DNA of 64,000 nt from Halopseudomonas xinjiangensis (GCF_900104945.1 NZ_LT629736.1:2879001-2943000); one strand, 5' to 3'. Counted from the stretch's first letter, positions 27,755 through 38,831 are shown. Notes: generated by a model not told the origin, from the sequence alone. Numbers and translations are program-made.

Positions 27755-27758
27755 ATCC

Positions 27759-29189
<1,431 letters not shown>

Positions 29190-29245
29190 TCCGAGATCTT
29201 GGTCATTTGGCACGCTTGATGCTTTATCAATATCGGGTGTATTGG

Positions 29246-29286
29246 GGTGGCTCCGGTTCAGGCAGGCTGGAGCCGCCTTTTTTTTT
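29246..29286 (+). terminator. Rho-independent terminator of ntrBC
   Basis: The stem GGTGGCTCC (29246-29254) / GGAGCCGCC (29269-29277), with one G-T pair, is followed by nine T residues (29278-29286), 57 bases past the ntrC stop. Confidence 0.9.
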
Positions 29287-29418
29287 GCCCGAAGCGAGGC
29301 AATGCTGCCTCGTGAGCCGGCAGCCCCGCTCTCCTCTCCCCGGGCAGCTATCCGCTTCTTGTAGCAGGCCCAACGTCTGGCTAAACTCGCAGGCCGCCCT
29401 GCCTGACGATACCCGCGC

Positions 29419-29883
29419 ATGTTTCACGTCGCCCTGCTCGAACCTGAGATCCCTCCGAATACCGGCAACATCATCCGCTTGTGCGCGAACACCGGTTGCC
29501 AGCTCCATCTGATCGAACCGCTGGGCTTCGAACTTGACGACAAACGTCTGCGCCGAGCCGGACTCGATTATCACGAGTTCGCTGCAGTAAAGACCTACCC
29601 GTCGCTCCAATGCTGCCTGGCGGCCGTCGCGCCGCCTCGGGTGTTTGCCTTGAGCACCAAAGGCTCACGCAACTTCACCGAGGTGGCCTACCAGCCGGGT
29701 GACCTGTTCTTGTTCGGACCGGAGAGTCGCGGCCTGCCGGTCGAGGTACGTGAGAGCCTGCCGGCCGAGCAGGTACTGCGGATCCCGATGCGGCCCGATA
29801 GCCGCAGCCTGAATCTGTCGAACAGCGCAGCGATATTGATCTTCGAAGCCTGGCGCCAGCACGATTTCACAGGTGGCGGGTAG
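29419..29883 (+). CDS. trmL: tRNA (cytidine(34)-2'-O)-methyltransferase
   Basis: A 154-residue SPOUT methyltransferase of the TrmL (YibK) group. It has [20 protein letters not shown] at the N terminus, then [10 protein letters not shown] near residue 97 and the C-terminal trefoil-knot segment [20 protein letters not shown]. It methylates the wobble ribose of tRNA-Leu isoacceptors. Length and motifs fit the family exactly. It lies alone downstream of the ntrBC terminator. Confidence 0.96.
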   Translation: MFHVALLEPEIPPNTGNIIRLCANTGCQLHLIEPLGFELDDKRLRRAGLDYHEFAAVKTYPSLQCCLAAVAPPRVFALSTKGSRNFTEVAYQPGDLFLFGPESRGLPVEVRESLPAEQVLRIPMRPDSRSLNLSNSAAILIFEAWRQHDFTGGG

Positions 29884-29900
29884 CCCTGCGAACCGTGGTT

Positions 29901-29930
29901 TGTGTAAGCGCACCCGGGCGCGAACTGCGG
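29901..29930. repeat. Degenerate single REP-like element
   Basis: TGTGTAAGCGCACCCGGGCG followed by CGAACTGCGG resembles the right arm of the REP pairs at 22335 and 29997 with a few changes. It lies 11 bases before the second REP pair, so three REP units are clustered after trmL. Confidence 0.7.
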
Positions 29931-29940
29931 CGTAAATCCC

Positions 29941-30021
29941 TTCGCGGTCATGCCCGCTCCTACAGGACTTCGAATCCGCGGGGGCTTGGAGGGGTTCTGT
30001 AGGAGCGCACCTGGGCGCGAA
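29941..30021. repeat. REP pair (REPIN-like), copy 2
   Basis: Arms TTCGCGGTCATGCCCGCTCC (29941-29960, continuing to TACAG) and CTGTAGGAGCGCACCTGGGC (29997-30016, continuing to GCGAA) are in inverted orientation around 31 bases. Over their 25-base lengths the arms match copy 1 at 22290-22360 almost exactly, while the spacer differs in length and sequence. Confidence 0.88.
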
Positions 30022-30074
30022 CAGCGGCTTGTCTCTCCTGCGCCGCCGTCCCGCCAATAGTCCGTGACCTTACA

Positions 30075-30105
30075 CAACAAAGCCGGCGCGAGGCCGGCTT
30101 TGTTG
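30075..30105. terminator. Strong bidirectional hairpin between trmL and qor
   Basis: A perfect 13-base stem CAACAAAGCCGGC / GCCGGCTTTGTTG with a 5-base loop lies 18 bases past the qor stop. On either strand the distal arm ends in TTTGTTG, giving a U-rich end inside the stem. Confidence 0.8.
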
Positions 30106-30122
30106 GGTCTGACAGAGCGCGG

Positions 30123-31100
30123 TTAGCGCACCTTGACCACGACCTTGCCTACGGCCTTTCGCGAGCTCAGCACGTCGAGCGCCTGCTCGTACTCGTCGAG
30201 GTTGTAAGTCTGCGATACCAGCGGCTTGAGCTTGCCTTCGCTATACCAGGCGAACAGCTGCTGGAAGTTCTCCAGGTTGGCCTGCGGTTCGCGGGCAGCG
30301 AACGAGCCCCAGAATACGCCGACGATCGACGAACCCTTGAGCAACGCCAGGTTGACCGGGAATTCCGGAATGCGGCCGCTGGCGAAGCCGATGACCAGCA
30401 GACGGCCCTTCCAGTTGATCGAACGCACGGCCTGGTCGAACAGATCGCCACCGACCGGATCATAAATCACGTCGGCGCCCTTGCCGCCGGTGAGTTCCTT
30501 GACCTTGTCCTTGAGGCTGTCTTCGCTGTAGTTGATCAGCTCGTCGGCGCCGGCATTCTTTGCCACTTCGAGCTTCTCCGCGCTGGACGCCGCAGCAATG
30601 ACTCGCGCGCCCATCGCCTTGCCAATCTCCACTGCAGCCAGACCCACACCGCCGGAAGCACCAAGCACCAGCAGGGTCTCGCCCGGCTTGAGCTCGCCGC
30701 GCTGCTTGAGCGCGTGCATGGACGTGCCATAGGTCATGCTGAAGCCCGCAGCAGTGACGTAGTCCATGTCCTGCGGCATGGGCAGTACGCGGGTGCCGTC
30801 GACAGCTATCTTCTCGGCATAGCTGCCGAAACCGGTCAGAGCCATGACGCGATCACCGGATTTCACATGCTTGACGTTCTCGCCAACGCTGGAAATGACG
30901 CCAGCCGCTTCGCCGCCCGGGGAGAATGGGAACGGTGGCTTGAGCTGATACTTGCCTTCGATGATCAGCGTGTCAGGGAAGTTGACGCCGGCTGCGTGGA
31001 TGTCGATGACCACTTCGTTTTTCTTGGCAACCGGATCAGCGGTTTCCTCGAGAACCAGGCTGCTGGCTGGTCCGAATTCTTTGCACAGTACGGCTTTCAT
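30123..31100 (-). CDS. NADPH:quinone oxidoreductase, zinc-independent MDR family
   Basis: A 325-residue medium-chain dehydrogenase/reductase. It opens MKAVLCKEFGPASSLVLEE, has the GroES-like part with IHAAGVNFPDTLIIEGKYQ and FPFSPGGEAAGVI, and a Rossmann part with LVLGASGGVGLAAVEIGKAMGARVIA and KGADVIYDPVGGD. The Cys/His set of zinc alcohol dehydrogenases is missing, placing it with quinone oxidoreductases (Qor-like). ATG 31100 has AAGGGAGC upstream and matches the family start; the much longer upstream in-frame extension is not coding. It is divergent from the FliL-like gene. Confidence 0.92.
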   Translation of the reverse strand: MKAVLCKEFGPASSLVLEETADPVAKKNEVVIDIHAAGVNFPDTLIIEGKYQLKPPFPFSPGGEAAGVISSVGENVKHVKSGDRVMALTGFGSYAEKIAVDGTRVLPMPQDMDYVTAAGFSMTYGTSMHALKQRGELKPGETLLVLGASGGVGLAAVEIGKAMGARVIAAASSAEKLEVAKNAGADELINYSEDSLKDKVKELTGGKGADVIYDPVGGDLFDQAVRSINWKGRLLVIGFASGRIPEFPVNLALLKGSSIVGVFWGSFAAREPQANLENFQQLFAWYSEGKLKPLVSQTYNLDEYEQALDVLSSRKAVGKVVVKVR

Positions 31101-31257
31101 GTTCGCTCCCTTGTTGAGGTTTTGGCACAGTCTAGTCGGTCTCCCGGCAAAGCGGTCAATCACCATGCCCGGGGGTGATCGCGATCCATAACAGCGCTGC
31201 GATTTGGCTGCAACGGGGCGCTCGGCTATCCTGTGCCAAATCACTGGAGTACCCACC

Positions 31258-31662
31258 GTGCATCGCCCCATTCGTTTACTGCTTGCCCTGTTGTGTCTGG
31301 CCGTCATGAGTACCCCGCTGCAGGCTCAGGAGCCTGCCGCAGCCGAGCCGCAATACGTCGAACTCAAACCCGCCTTTGTTGGCACCATCGGCCCCGGCCC
31401 GAAGATCCAGTATCTGAAGGTGGACGTGGCATTACGCGTCAACGATCCGGCCGCCGTGGACAAGGTCAAGTATCACGATCCGCTGATTCGCAATGCTCTG
31501 GTCGGGCTGTTTGCCCGTCAGTCACGCGAGGCACTGGCTACGCTGGAGGGCAAGGAGCAGTTGCGTGCAGAAGCGCTGACTGCAGTTCGTACGGTGCTTG
31601 AGGAAGAGGAAGGCCAGCCGCTGGTCGATGATCTGCTGTTCACCAACCTTATTACCCAGTAA
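31258..31662 (+). CDS. FliL-like exported protein
   Basis: A 134-residue protein whose N terminus (LLLALLCLAVMSTPLQAQ) is a signal peptide or anchor, followed by a FliL-type domain: PAFVGTIGPGPKIQYLKVDVALRV, LIRNALVGLFARQ, LATLEGKEQLRAEALTAV, and VDDLLFTNLITQ at the end. FliL links to the flagellar stator, but no flagellar genes are nearby. GTG 31258 is chosen: TGGAG lies about 9 bases before it, and the upstream in-frame residues do not look like a signal. Possibly a stator-associated or envelope protein outside the flagellar regulon. Confidence 0.8.
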   Translation: MHRPIRLLLALLCLAVMSTPLQAQEPAAAEPQYVELKPAFVGTIGPGPKIQYLKVDVALRVNDPAAVDKVKYHDPLIRNALVGLFARQSREALATLEGKEQLRAEALTAVRTVLEEEEGQPLVDDLLFTNLITQ

Positions 31663-31718
31663 CACCGCTTGAAAAACGCCGGTCCACGCGGATCTGCCCG
31701 CGCAGGCCGGCGTCCTGG

Positions 31719-33296
31719 TTAGCCTTCCTGGCTGAGATACCGCTCTACGAACGTATCGAAGTCCACTTCGTCCGCCGCCTCGATGGCCGCCTGCTCGGCG
31801 AGCGAGGCATCCGCCTGAATGCGGAACGCCCGCATGCTCTCGGCATCCAGCGGGCGCTCTGTGAAATGCTTGCGGTGTGCTTCGGACTGCGTGAGCGCGA
31901 AGCGGAAGAAGCTGTTGCCGTGTCGCTCGATGTCCGCCAGCACTCGCGCCGACGGCGTCAGCGCTGCGTCCTCCAGCTTGCTGCGTTGCAGCGCGAGACT
32001 CTCGCTGTAGGCGCTGGTCTGTTGCGTTTCGTCGAGCACCCGGGCGCAGCTGGCGATGTCATCAAGCAGGCTCAGCCCCCACTCCTGCAGCGACCGTTGC
32101 TGGCCCGAATCGCTCAGACTCAGGCCAGGCTCGCGCCCGCGCTTGACTGATAACGCGAAGTTCTCGGCCAGCTCCGCACAGCTTTGCGGGGTATGCGCCG
32201 GGCTATCTTCCAGCGCACAGTACAACAGGAAGCTGTCGAGAAACCGCGCTGTCTCCGGCTCGATGCCCATGGGCGAGAAGGGATCGATGTCCATGCAGCG
32301 TACTTCGATGTATTCCACGCCGCGCGAAGCCAAGGCATGTACGGGCTTCTCGCCACTGCGAGTCACCCGCTTGGGTCGAATCGGGCTGTAAAATTCGTTC
32401 TCGATCTGCAGCAGATTGGTATTGAGCTGCTGCCACTGCCCGTCGGCATCATGCGTTCCCATCGCGGCATACGGGGCGTACGGAATGCTGGTGGCTTCGC
32501 GCATGCTGGCGATGTAGTTGTCCAGGCTGTTGTAGCAGACGTTCAGACCGGACTGGGCATTGTTGTTGTAGCCCAGGTCGCTCATGCGCAGGCTGGTGGC
32601 GTACGGCAAGTAGAGACTGCGCTCGCCGAGCCGCTCGAGCTTGTGATCGCGTCCTTGCAGGAAGCTCGCGCACACCGCAGGCGAGGCACCGAACAGGTAC
32701 ATCAGCAGCCAGGCGTAGCGGCGGAAGTTGCGAATCAGCGCCACGTAGCGCTCGGACTGGTAGTCCTGCGCTGTTGCCGTATCCCCGCTGCGTTGCTGCA
32801 GTGTCGCCCACAGTTGCGGTGGCAGCGAGAAGTTGTAATGAATGCCGGCAATGCACTGCATGGCCTTGCCGTAGCGTATCGCCAGGCCGCGCCGGTAGAC
32901 ATGCTTGAGCATGCCGATGTTGGAGGTTCCGTACCAACCGATGGGAATATCCACGTCTGCTGCCGGAAGCAGGCACGGCATCGATTCGGTCCACAAACGC
33001 TCGTCACCGAGCTGGGCGTAGGTGAAACGATGAATGCGATCGAGGCTATCGAACAATCCGCCAAGATAGGCGCTCACCGGCGTGATCAACTCGAGCAGCG
33101 CTTCGGAATAGTCGGTGGTGATGGTCGGGTGGGTCAGCGCCGAGCCCAACCCCAGCGGGTGGGGCGTGTGCGCCAGCGCGCCGTCGGCGCTGATGCGCAG
33201 GCTTTCCTTTTCGATACCGTGCAGGCAACCACGTAGCAGCTCGCGGTGCTTCGGCTGATGGAGCAATTCAAGGCTGTCGCTGAGCGTTGGTGACAA
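31719..33296 (-). CDS. gshA: Glutamate-cysteine ligase
   Basis: A 525-residue proteobacterial-type (E. coli-like) GshA, the first step of glutathione synthesis. It has LRGCLHGIEKESLRIS near residue 25, LTHPTITTDYSEALLELITP near 55, the IRYGKAMQCIAGIHYNFSLP segment, VEYIEVRCMDIDPFSPMGIE near 325, and a conserved C-terminal region. The start codon appears to be TTG 33296 with a very good AAGGAGTG site 6-7 bases upstream; no ATG fits better. It is the last of three minus-strand genes after tex and the thioesterase, with a 74-base gap. Confidence 0.96.
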   Translation of the reverse strand: MSPTLSDSLELLHQPKHRELLRGCLHGIEKESLRISADGALAHTPHPLGLGSALTHPTITTDYSEALLELITPVSAYLGGLFDSLDRIHRFTYAQLGDERLWTESMPCLLPAADVDIPIGWYGTSNIGMLKHVYRRGLAIRYGKAMQCIAGIHYNFSLPPQLWATLQQRSGDTATAQDYQSERYVALIRNFRRYAWLLMYLFGASPAVCASFLQGRDHKLERLGERSLYLPYATSLRMSDLGYNNNAQSGLNVCYNSLDNYIASMREATSIPYAPYAAMGTHDADGQWQQLNTNLLQIENEFYSPIRPKRVTRSGEKPVHALASRGVEYIEVRCMDIDPFSPMGIEPETARFLDSFLLYCALEDSPAHTPQSCAELAENFALSVKRGREPGLSLSDSGQQRSLQEWGLSLLDDIASCARVLDETQQTSAYSESLALQRSKLEDAALTPSARVLADIERHGNSFFRFALTQSEAHRKHFTERPLDAESMRAFRIQADASLAEQAAIEAADEVDFDTFVERYLSQEG

Positions 33297-33370
33297 TTCG
33301 TCACTCCTTAGGCAATTCGCCGGCTACAGCTACGTGTGCCAGCAGTCGAGCTCGTTGAGTATAGGAGCGG

Positions 33371-33772
33371 TCAGATACGGGCGAAGGTTCCCAGACTTTT
33401 TGCCACCAGGGCACCGTCCTGCCAAACCTCGCCATCGACGACGACAGTGCGCGTTCCGGCATGCACCACCTTGCCGGTGCACTGCAGTTCTCCGCCAGTC
33501 ACGGCGCGCGTGTAGTTGATCTTGCATTCGACCGTTGCGGTAGTCTCGTGAGCCTCGAGCACGCTGAAGGCCGCCGCGCCCATCGCCGAATCCAGCAGCG
33601 AGAATATCACTCCGCCGTGGACCCGTTGTGTGGAATTGAAATGCTCTTCTCGGATAGCCAGCTTGAGCACACAGAGACCGCGATCGAGCGAGTCGAACTC
33701 CAGCCCGAGCATCTGGGTAAAAGGACTCATACGATTGCGGGCAAACTCGGTCAGTGATGGGTGTTGGCTCAT
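33371..33772 (-). CDS. PaaI/YdiI-type hotdog-fold thioesterase
   Basis: A 133-residue protein with the hotdog thioesterase pattern VHGGVIFSLLDSAMGAAAFSV and later ATVECKINYTRAVTGGELQC. It probably hydrolyses acyl- or aryl-CoA thioesters in the cytosol; the substrate is unknown. It lies 2 bases after the tex stop and is probably co-transcribed with tex. Confidence 0.9.
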   Translation of the reverse strand: MSQHPSLTEFARNRMSPFTQMLGLEFDSLDRGLCVLKLAIREEHFNSTQRVHGGVIFSLLDSAMGAAAFSVLEAHETTATVECKINYTRAVTGGELQCTGKVVHAGTRTVVVDGEVWQDGALVAKSLGTFARI

Positions 33773-33774
33773 GG

Positions 33775-36123
33775 TCAGCGCTTCTTCAGGTCTTTGGCAT
33801 TGGCAAACAGGCTGGCAAACGTACCACCGGCTTCCGCCGGCGCACCAGCCCCGGCTGGCTTGCCTCGGCCGCTATTCCGTCCTTTGGCGCGATCACCCTG
33901 TCCGGCGCCAGCGGATTCGCGGCGTGCCTGGGGCGAGCTGCCTGCGCCGGGCTCGTCGCTCATGCGCATGGTCAACCCGATGCGTTGGCGCGGAATATCC
34001 ACGTCAAGCACCTTGACCTTGACGATGTCGCCAGCCTTGACGACCTCGCGGGGATCCTTGACGAACTGGTTCGACAGCATGGAGATGTGTACCAGACCAT
34101 CCTGATGCACGCCAATATCGACGAAAGCGCCGAAGTTGGCCACGTTGGTGACCACGCCCTCAAGGACCATCCCGGGCTTGAGGTCACTGAGCTTCTCGAC
34201 GCCTTCCTGGAAGGTGGCTGCCTTGAATTCGGGGCGCGGATCACGGCCGGGCTTGTCCAGCTCCTTGAGGATATCGCTGATCGTCGGCACACCGAAATGC
34301 TCGTCAGTGAACTTCGCCGGGTCGAGTTTTTTCAGGAACGTCGAGTCGCCGATCAGGCTGCGTATATCGCGTCCGGTCTCACCGGCAATCCGCTCTACCA
34401 GCCGATAGGCCTCGGGGTGCACGGCCGAGGCATCCAGCGGATTGTCGCCGTGCATCACCCTTAAAAAGCCCGCTGCCTGTTCGAAGGTCTTGTCACCCAG
34501 ACGACTGACCTTGAGCAGCTCCCGGCGACTCTTGAACGCGCCGTGCTGGTCGCGATAGTCGACGATGTTCTGTGCTATCGAGGGATTGAGCCCGGACACC
34601 CGGGTCAACAGGGGCACCGAAGCAGTATTGAGATCCACCCCGACGGCGTTCACACAGTCCTCGACCACCGCATCGAGACTACGAGCGAGCTTCACCTGCG
34701 AGACGTCGTGCTGATACTGCCCGACCCCGATCGATTTCGGCTCGATCTTAACCAGCTCGGCGAGCGGGTCCTGCAGCCGACGCGCGATGGAGACCGCCCC
34801 GCGGTAGGTGACGTCCAGGTCGGGGAATTCGCGGGCCGCCAGTTCCGAGGCGGAATAGACCGAGGCTCCCGCCTCGGACACGACGATCTTCTGCATCTTC
34901 AGTGACGCGCAGAGCTTGAGCAGGTCGGCTGCGAGCCTGTCGCTCTCGCGCGAGGCGGTACCGTTGCCGATGGCAACCAGATTAACCTGGTGCTTGTTGC
35001 ACAGCGACGCCAACACAGCGAGCGACTGGTCCCATTGATTGCGCGGCGCATGGGGGAAAATGGTGGCGGTATCCACCAGCTTGCCCGTCGCGTCCACCAC
35101 GACCAGCTTGCAGCCGGTGCGCAGCCCAGGGTCCAATGCCAGGGTGACGCGCGGGCCAGCCGGGGCCGACAGCAACAGATCCTTCAGGTTGCTGGCGAAG
35201 ACGCGGATCGCTTCATCTTCGGCGGCTTCACGCAGATCCCCTAGAAGCTCGGTCTCAAGATGGCCCAGCAGCTTGACGCGCCAGGTCCAGCGCACCACTT
35301 CGCCCAGCCATTTGTCTGCCGCCCGGCCCTGTTGCTCGACCCCCACCGACTTGGCGATGATCGCCTCGCAGGGATGCATACTGCCCGGCGCCGCTTCGCC
35401 GTCGCCGAGCTCGAGAGCGATGCTCAGCACCCCTTCGTTGCGCCCACGCAGAATGGCCAGCGCACGGTGTGAGGGGACCGTCTTCAACGGCTCGTCATAT
35501 TCGAAATAATCGCGGAACTTGGCGCCCTCTTCCTCTTTGCCGGGCACCAGACGCGACACCACGCGACCATCCTGACGCAGCGCCTGGCGCAGCCGCTCGA
35601 TCAGCGAGGCGTCTTCGCTGAAGCGCTCCATGAGGATGTACTTGGCACCATCGAGGGCGGCCTTGGTATCCGCTACGCCTTTCTCTGCATCGACGTAATC
35701 GCGGGCCAAAACCTCTGGATCGAGCTGGGGATCGGCGTACAGCTGCTCAGCCAACGGCCCAAGACCTGCTTCCAGGGCGATCTGGCCCTTGGTGCGCCGC
35801 TTGGGCTTGTATGGAAGGTAAAGATCTTCAAGCCGGGTCTTGGTATCGGCCTGATTGATGTCGCGCGCCAGTTCGGGCGTCAGCTTGCCTTGCTCGTCGA
35901 TGCTGGCAAGGATCGACTTGCGTCGGTCTTCCAGCTCGCGAAGGTAGCGCAGTCGCTCTTCAAGGTAGCGCAGCTGGGTATCGTCCAGGCTGCCAGTGAC
36001 TTCCTTTCGGTAGCGGGCGATGAAGGGCACGCTGGCGCCCTCGTCGAGAAGGCCTACGGTTGCAGCAACCTGCTCGGGACGAACCGCCAGTTCGCTGGCG
36101 ATGCGCGAGGCAATACTATCCAT
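33775..36123 (-). CDS. tex: Tex-family transcription accessory protein (S1 RNA-binding)
   Basis: A 782-residue nucleic-acid-binding protein. Segments in order: N-terminal helical region [20 protein letters not shown]; YqgF-like domain with [22 protein letters not shown]; helix-hairpin-helix part with [21 protein letters not shown]; and an S1 domain near 640-715 ([30 protein letters not shown]). The C-terminal tail is rich in Gly, Arg and Ala. ATG 36123 ([12 protein letters not shown]) matches the family; the GTG at 36147 has no ribosome site. In Bordetella and Pseudomonas, Tex affects toxin expression and growth. Confidence 0.97.
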   Translation of the reverse strand: MDSIASRIASELAVRPEQVAATVGLLDEGASVPFIARYRKEVTGSLDDTQLRYLEERLRYLRELEDRRKSILASIDEQGKLTPELARDINQADTKTRLEDLYLPYKPKRRTKGQIALEAGLGPLAEQLYADPQLDPEVLARDYVDAEKGVADTKAALDGAKYILMERFSEDASLIERLRQALRQDGRVVSRLVPGKEEEGAKFRDYFEYDEPLKTVPSHRALAILRGRNEGVLSIALELGDGEAAPGSMHPCEAIIAKSVGVEQQGRAADKWLGEVVRWTWRVKLLGHLETELLGDLREAAEDEAIRVFASNLKDLLLSAPAGPRVTLALDPGLRTGCKLVVVDATGKLVDTATIFPHAPRNQWDQSLAVLASLCNKHQVNLVAIGNGTASRESDRLAADLLKLCASLKMQKIVVSEAGASVYSASELAAREFPDLDVTYRGAVSIARRLQDPLAELVKIEPKSIGVGQYQHDVSQVKLARSLDAVVEDCVNAVGVDLNTASVPLLTRVSGLNPSIAQNIVDYRDQHGAFKSRRELLKVSRLGDKTFEQAAGFLRVMHGDNPLDASAVHPEAYRLVERIAGETGRDIRSLIGDSTFLKKLDPAKFTDEHFGVPTISDILKELDKPGRDPRPEFKAATFQEGVEKLSDLKPGMVLEGVVTNVANFGAFVDIGVHQDGLVHISMLSNQFVKDPREVVKAGDIVKVKVLDVDIPRQRIGLTMRMSDEPGAGSSPQARRESAGAGQGDRAKGRNSGRGKPAGAGAPAEAGGTFASLFANAKDLKKR

Positions 36124-36316
36124 GGATGAGGATCCGGTCGTTTTCACAAGCCGCGCAGTATAGCTGACTGACCAGCCTATACGGCACCCGCGGTGATCGC
36201 GCTATTGGCGCGGCGACGCATACCCTGTACAAAAGAAACCTCTTGTAACGATGGGGTCAAAGGAATAAAACCGGCATCTGCGACAATAACTGCAAGCGAT
36301 AACGAGGCGGGAACGG

Positions 36317-37039
36317 ATGAACAGCGAAGGCGAGAAGATTCTGATTGTCGATGACGACGTGAGACTGCGGCGCTTGCTCGAGCGTTTCCTGACCGAGCAG
36401 GGGTACCGCGTCCGGGCTGTCGAAAACACCGAACAAATGGACCGGCTGTTGGCTCGTGAACTGTACTCACTGATCGTGCTCGATCTCATGCTGCCGGGCG
36501 AGGACGGCCTCAGCGCCTGCAAGCGTCTACGTGAACAGCAGAACACTACGCCGATCATCATGCTGACCGCCAAGGGCGACGAAACCAGCCGGATCCAGGG
36601 CCTTGAGCTCGGCGCGGACGACTACCTGCCCAAGCCATTCAACCCACGCGAACTGGTGGCACGCATCAAGGCCGTGCTGCGCCGTCAATCGCCACAGGTG
36701 CCCGGTGCTCCCAGCGCTGAGGACGACCAGGTCACCTTCGGCGACTTCGTGCTCAATCTGGCCACTCGCGAACTCAAGCGCGGCGATGAAGTGAACATGC
36801 TCACTACCGGCGAATTTGCCGTGCTCAAAGCGCTGGTTCGTCATCCGCGCGAGCCGCTGACCCGTGACAAGCTGATGCAACTTGCCCGCGGTCGCGAGTG
36901 GGACGCGCTGGAACGCTCCATCGACGTGCAGATTTCCCGGCTGCGCCGAATGCTCGAACCCGATCCCTCCAAGCCGCGGTACATCCAGACTGTCTGGGGC
37001 GTAGGCTACGTATTCGTACCGGACGGCCAGGCGACGTGA
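36317..37039 (+). CDS. ompR: OmpR-family response regulator
   Basis: A 240-residue regulator. The receiver domain has ILIVDDDVRLRRLLERFLTE, phospho-Asp in LIVLDLMLPGEDG near residue 57, and Lys in YLPKPFNP; a winged-helix domain follows (LTTGEFAVLKALVRHPREPL, DVQISRLRRMLEPD, YIQTVWGVGYVFV). The wording is that of OmpR itself. The stop overlaps the envZ GTG by 3 bases, giving a coupled two-component pair. Its 5' region (36124-36316, shared with divergent tex) contains no clear regulator site. Confidence 0.95.
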   Translation: MNSEGEKILIVDDDVRLRRLLERFLTEQGYRVRAVENTEQMDRLLARELYSLIVLDLMLPGEDGLSACKRLREQQNTTPIIMLTAKGDETSRIQGLELGADDYLPKPFNPRELVARIKAVLRRQSPQVPGAPSAEDDQVTFGDFVLNLATRELKRGDEVNMLTTGEFAVLKALVRHPREPLTRDKLMQLARGREWDALERSIDVQISRLRRMLEPDPSKPRYIQTVWGVGYVFVPDGQAT

Positions 37040-38337
37040 AAGGCGGTCCGGGTTGGCACCCCCTGCTGCCGCGCAGCTTTTTTGCCCGTACCATCCTGCT
37101 GGTTCTCGTGGTGACGCTGTTTTCAAAGCTCCTAACCATGGTCTACCTGCTGAGTAACGAGGATCTGCTGGTCGATCGCCAGTACAGCCATGGCACGGCC
37201 ATGCTGATCCGTGCCTACTGGGCCAGCGGTGCCGACGCGCGCCAGGATATCGAAGCCATGACCGGCGTCGAACTGGTGCCGGAGAACGAGGTTCCGCCCG
37301 GGGAAGTACACTGGCCCTATTCCGGCGTATTCACCAACCAGCTGCGCAACGAACTGGGCGATCGTACGCAGGTGCGGGTACGTATCCAGGACGAGCCTGC
37401 GCTCTGGGTGACTCAGCCAGCCTATCGCGGGCAATGGTTGAAGGTGCCTATCTACGCGCATCCGCTGCGCGGCCAGCGAATCTGGATGGTGTTCAGCTGG
37501 ATGTTGCTGATCGGCATGCTCTCCACCGCGGCGGCCTGGATTTTCGTCCGCCAGCTCAACCGCCCTCTGAAAGTCCTGGAACTGGCTGCACGGCGCGTCG
37601 GTCAAGGTCACAGCATTCGCCTGCTCGACACAGGCGGGCCAGCCGAGATTGCCGAGGTGTACCGGGCATTCAACCAGATGGCGCAGGACGTAGAACAGGC
37701 CAACCGCGACCGCGCGCTCCTGCTCGCCGGTGTCTCGCACGACCTGCGCACCCCGCTCACACGCATGCGCCTGTCCACCGAACTGCTTTCCAGCGCTGAG
37801 CCTGAACTGACCGATGGGATGATTCGCGACATCGAAGACATGGACGCCATCCTTGACCAGTTCATGGCTTTCATCCGCGACGGAAGTGCCGAACCGATTC
37901 ACCCGGATGACATCAACGAGCTCATTCGGGAAGTGGTGGCGCCGCTCAATACCGGAGAGGAAAAGGTGAGGCTGTGCCTGGAGCCGGTGCCGGAGATCCC
38001 GCTGCGCCGGCTATCGATCAAACGCGTCATGACCAACCTGGTGGAGAACGCCCTGAATCATGGCGGGTCGGGGGTCGAAGTCTGCACTCACGTGACCCGC
38101 GCCGCGACGAACTCATACTTGGTGGTGAGTGTGCTGGATCGCGGGCCGGGCATCGATCCTACCGAGTGTGAGGCGCTGTTCACGCCATTCACTCGGGGCG
38201 ATCGCGCTCGCTCGACCAAGGGGACCGGTCTGGGGCTGGCGATCGTCAAGCGCATCGCTGACGGCCATGGGGCGACCGTGCAGCTGCTCAACCGTACCGG
38301 CGGCGGTACCGAGGCGCGGTTGAGTTTCCCCTTGTGA
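37036..38337 (+). CDS. envZ: EnvZ-family osmosensor histidine kinase
   Basis: A 433-residue inner-membrane kinase: helix 1 at about residues 18-40 (TILLVLVVTLFSKLLTMVYL), a periplasmic domain to about 155, helix 2 (IWMVFSWMLLIGMLSTAAAW), HAMP, HisKA with LAGVSHDLRTPLTRMRLSTE (phospho-His about 238), and HATPase with NLVENALNHGG, DRGPGID and GTGLGLAIVK. GTG 37036 overlaps the ompR stop (GTGA). The stop is part of the palindrome TGATCA shared with the convergent chpC stop, leaving no gap. Confidence 0.95.
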   Translation: MKGGPGWHPLLPRSFFARTILLVLVVTLFSKLLTMVYLLSNEDLLVDRQYSHGTAMLIRAYWASGADARQDIEAMTGVELVPENEVPPGEVHWPYSGVFTNQLRNELGDRTQVRVRIQDEPALWVTQPAYRGQWLKVPIYAHPLRGQRIWMVFSWMLLIGMLSTAAAWIFVRQLNRPLKVLELAARRVGQGHSIRLLDTGGPAEIAEVYRAFNQMAQDVEQANRDRALLLAGVSHDLRTPLTRMRLSTELLSSAEPELTDGMIRDIEDMDAILDQFMAFIRDGSAEPIHPDDINELIREVVAPLNTGEEKVRLCLEPVPEIPLRRLSIKRVMTNLVENALNHGGSGVEVCTHVTRAATNSYLVVSVLDRGPGIDPTECEALFTPFTRGDRARSTKGTGLGLAIVKRIADGHGATVQLLNRTGGGTEARLSFPL

Positions 38338-38805
38338 TCAGTCGAGCAAGCCGGCGTCAGCCAGTGCTTGCTCGATTGACAGCAGATCCGGTATCAGCAT
38401 GACGGTCGCCTCGTCAGCCAGCCTTACCGGCTGACTGACGTACTCGGCACCCTCGCCGGCCGGCTCGATCTCACCGCGCAGGACCTTCCGCGAGCGGGGA
38501 ATACCCCAGATACGAAGCCCGATGAAGTTCAGGCCTTTGCGCCCACCCAGCGCGTTGAGCACCAGCGTTCGCGGGGCTGCATCGCCAGGCTGGCCGCTCG
38601 GCTGTCCCAGCAACCGTTCGGGGTCGATCAGCGGAACCTTCTGGTCCCGCCAGGTGGACCAGCCGAGGAACCAATCCGGGCCCTTTACTGCGGGCTGGCT
38701 CAGTCGGTAACCCACCAACTCGGCGACCGCGACGTTGGGCAGCAGCAGAGGCTGCCCGCCCAACGGCACGATGAGTCCATTCAAGCTATCCAATGCGTCT
38801 GCCAT
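38338..38805 (-). CDS. chpC: CheW-like protein of the Pil-Chp system (ChpC)
   Basis: A 155-residue single CheW domain: GLIVPLGGQPLLLPNVAVAELVGYR, WFLGWSTWRDQKVPLIDPERLLG, and LIPDLLSIEQAL. In P. aeruginosa ChpC is a second CheW adaptor of the chemosensory system. It is the last gene of the cluster here; the chpD and chpE genes that follow it in P. aeruginosa are absent, and envZ converges with its stop abutting. AGAGAGG precedes the ATG. Confidence 0.88.
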   Translation of the reverse strand: MADALDSLNGLIVPLGGQPLLLPNVAVAELVGYRLSQPAVKGPDWFLGWSTWRDQKVPLIDPERLLGQPSGQPGDAAPRTLVLNALGGRKGLNFIGLRIWGIPRSRKVLRGEIEPAGEGAEYVSQPVRLADEATVMLIPDLLSIEQALADAGLLD

Positions 38806-38831
38806 CGACCTGCCTCTCTATACGCGGCGCG

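Noticed and set aside
32184..33236. 350-codon open frame opposite gshA
   Set aside because: Antisense of conserved gshA; no start signal.
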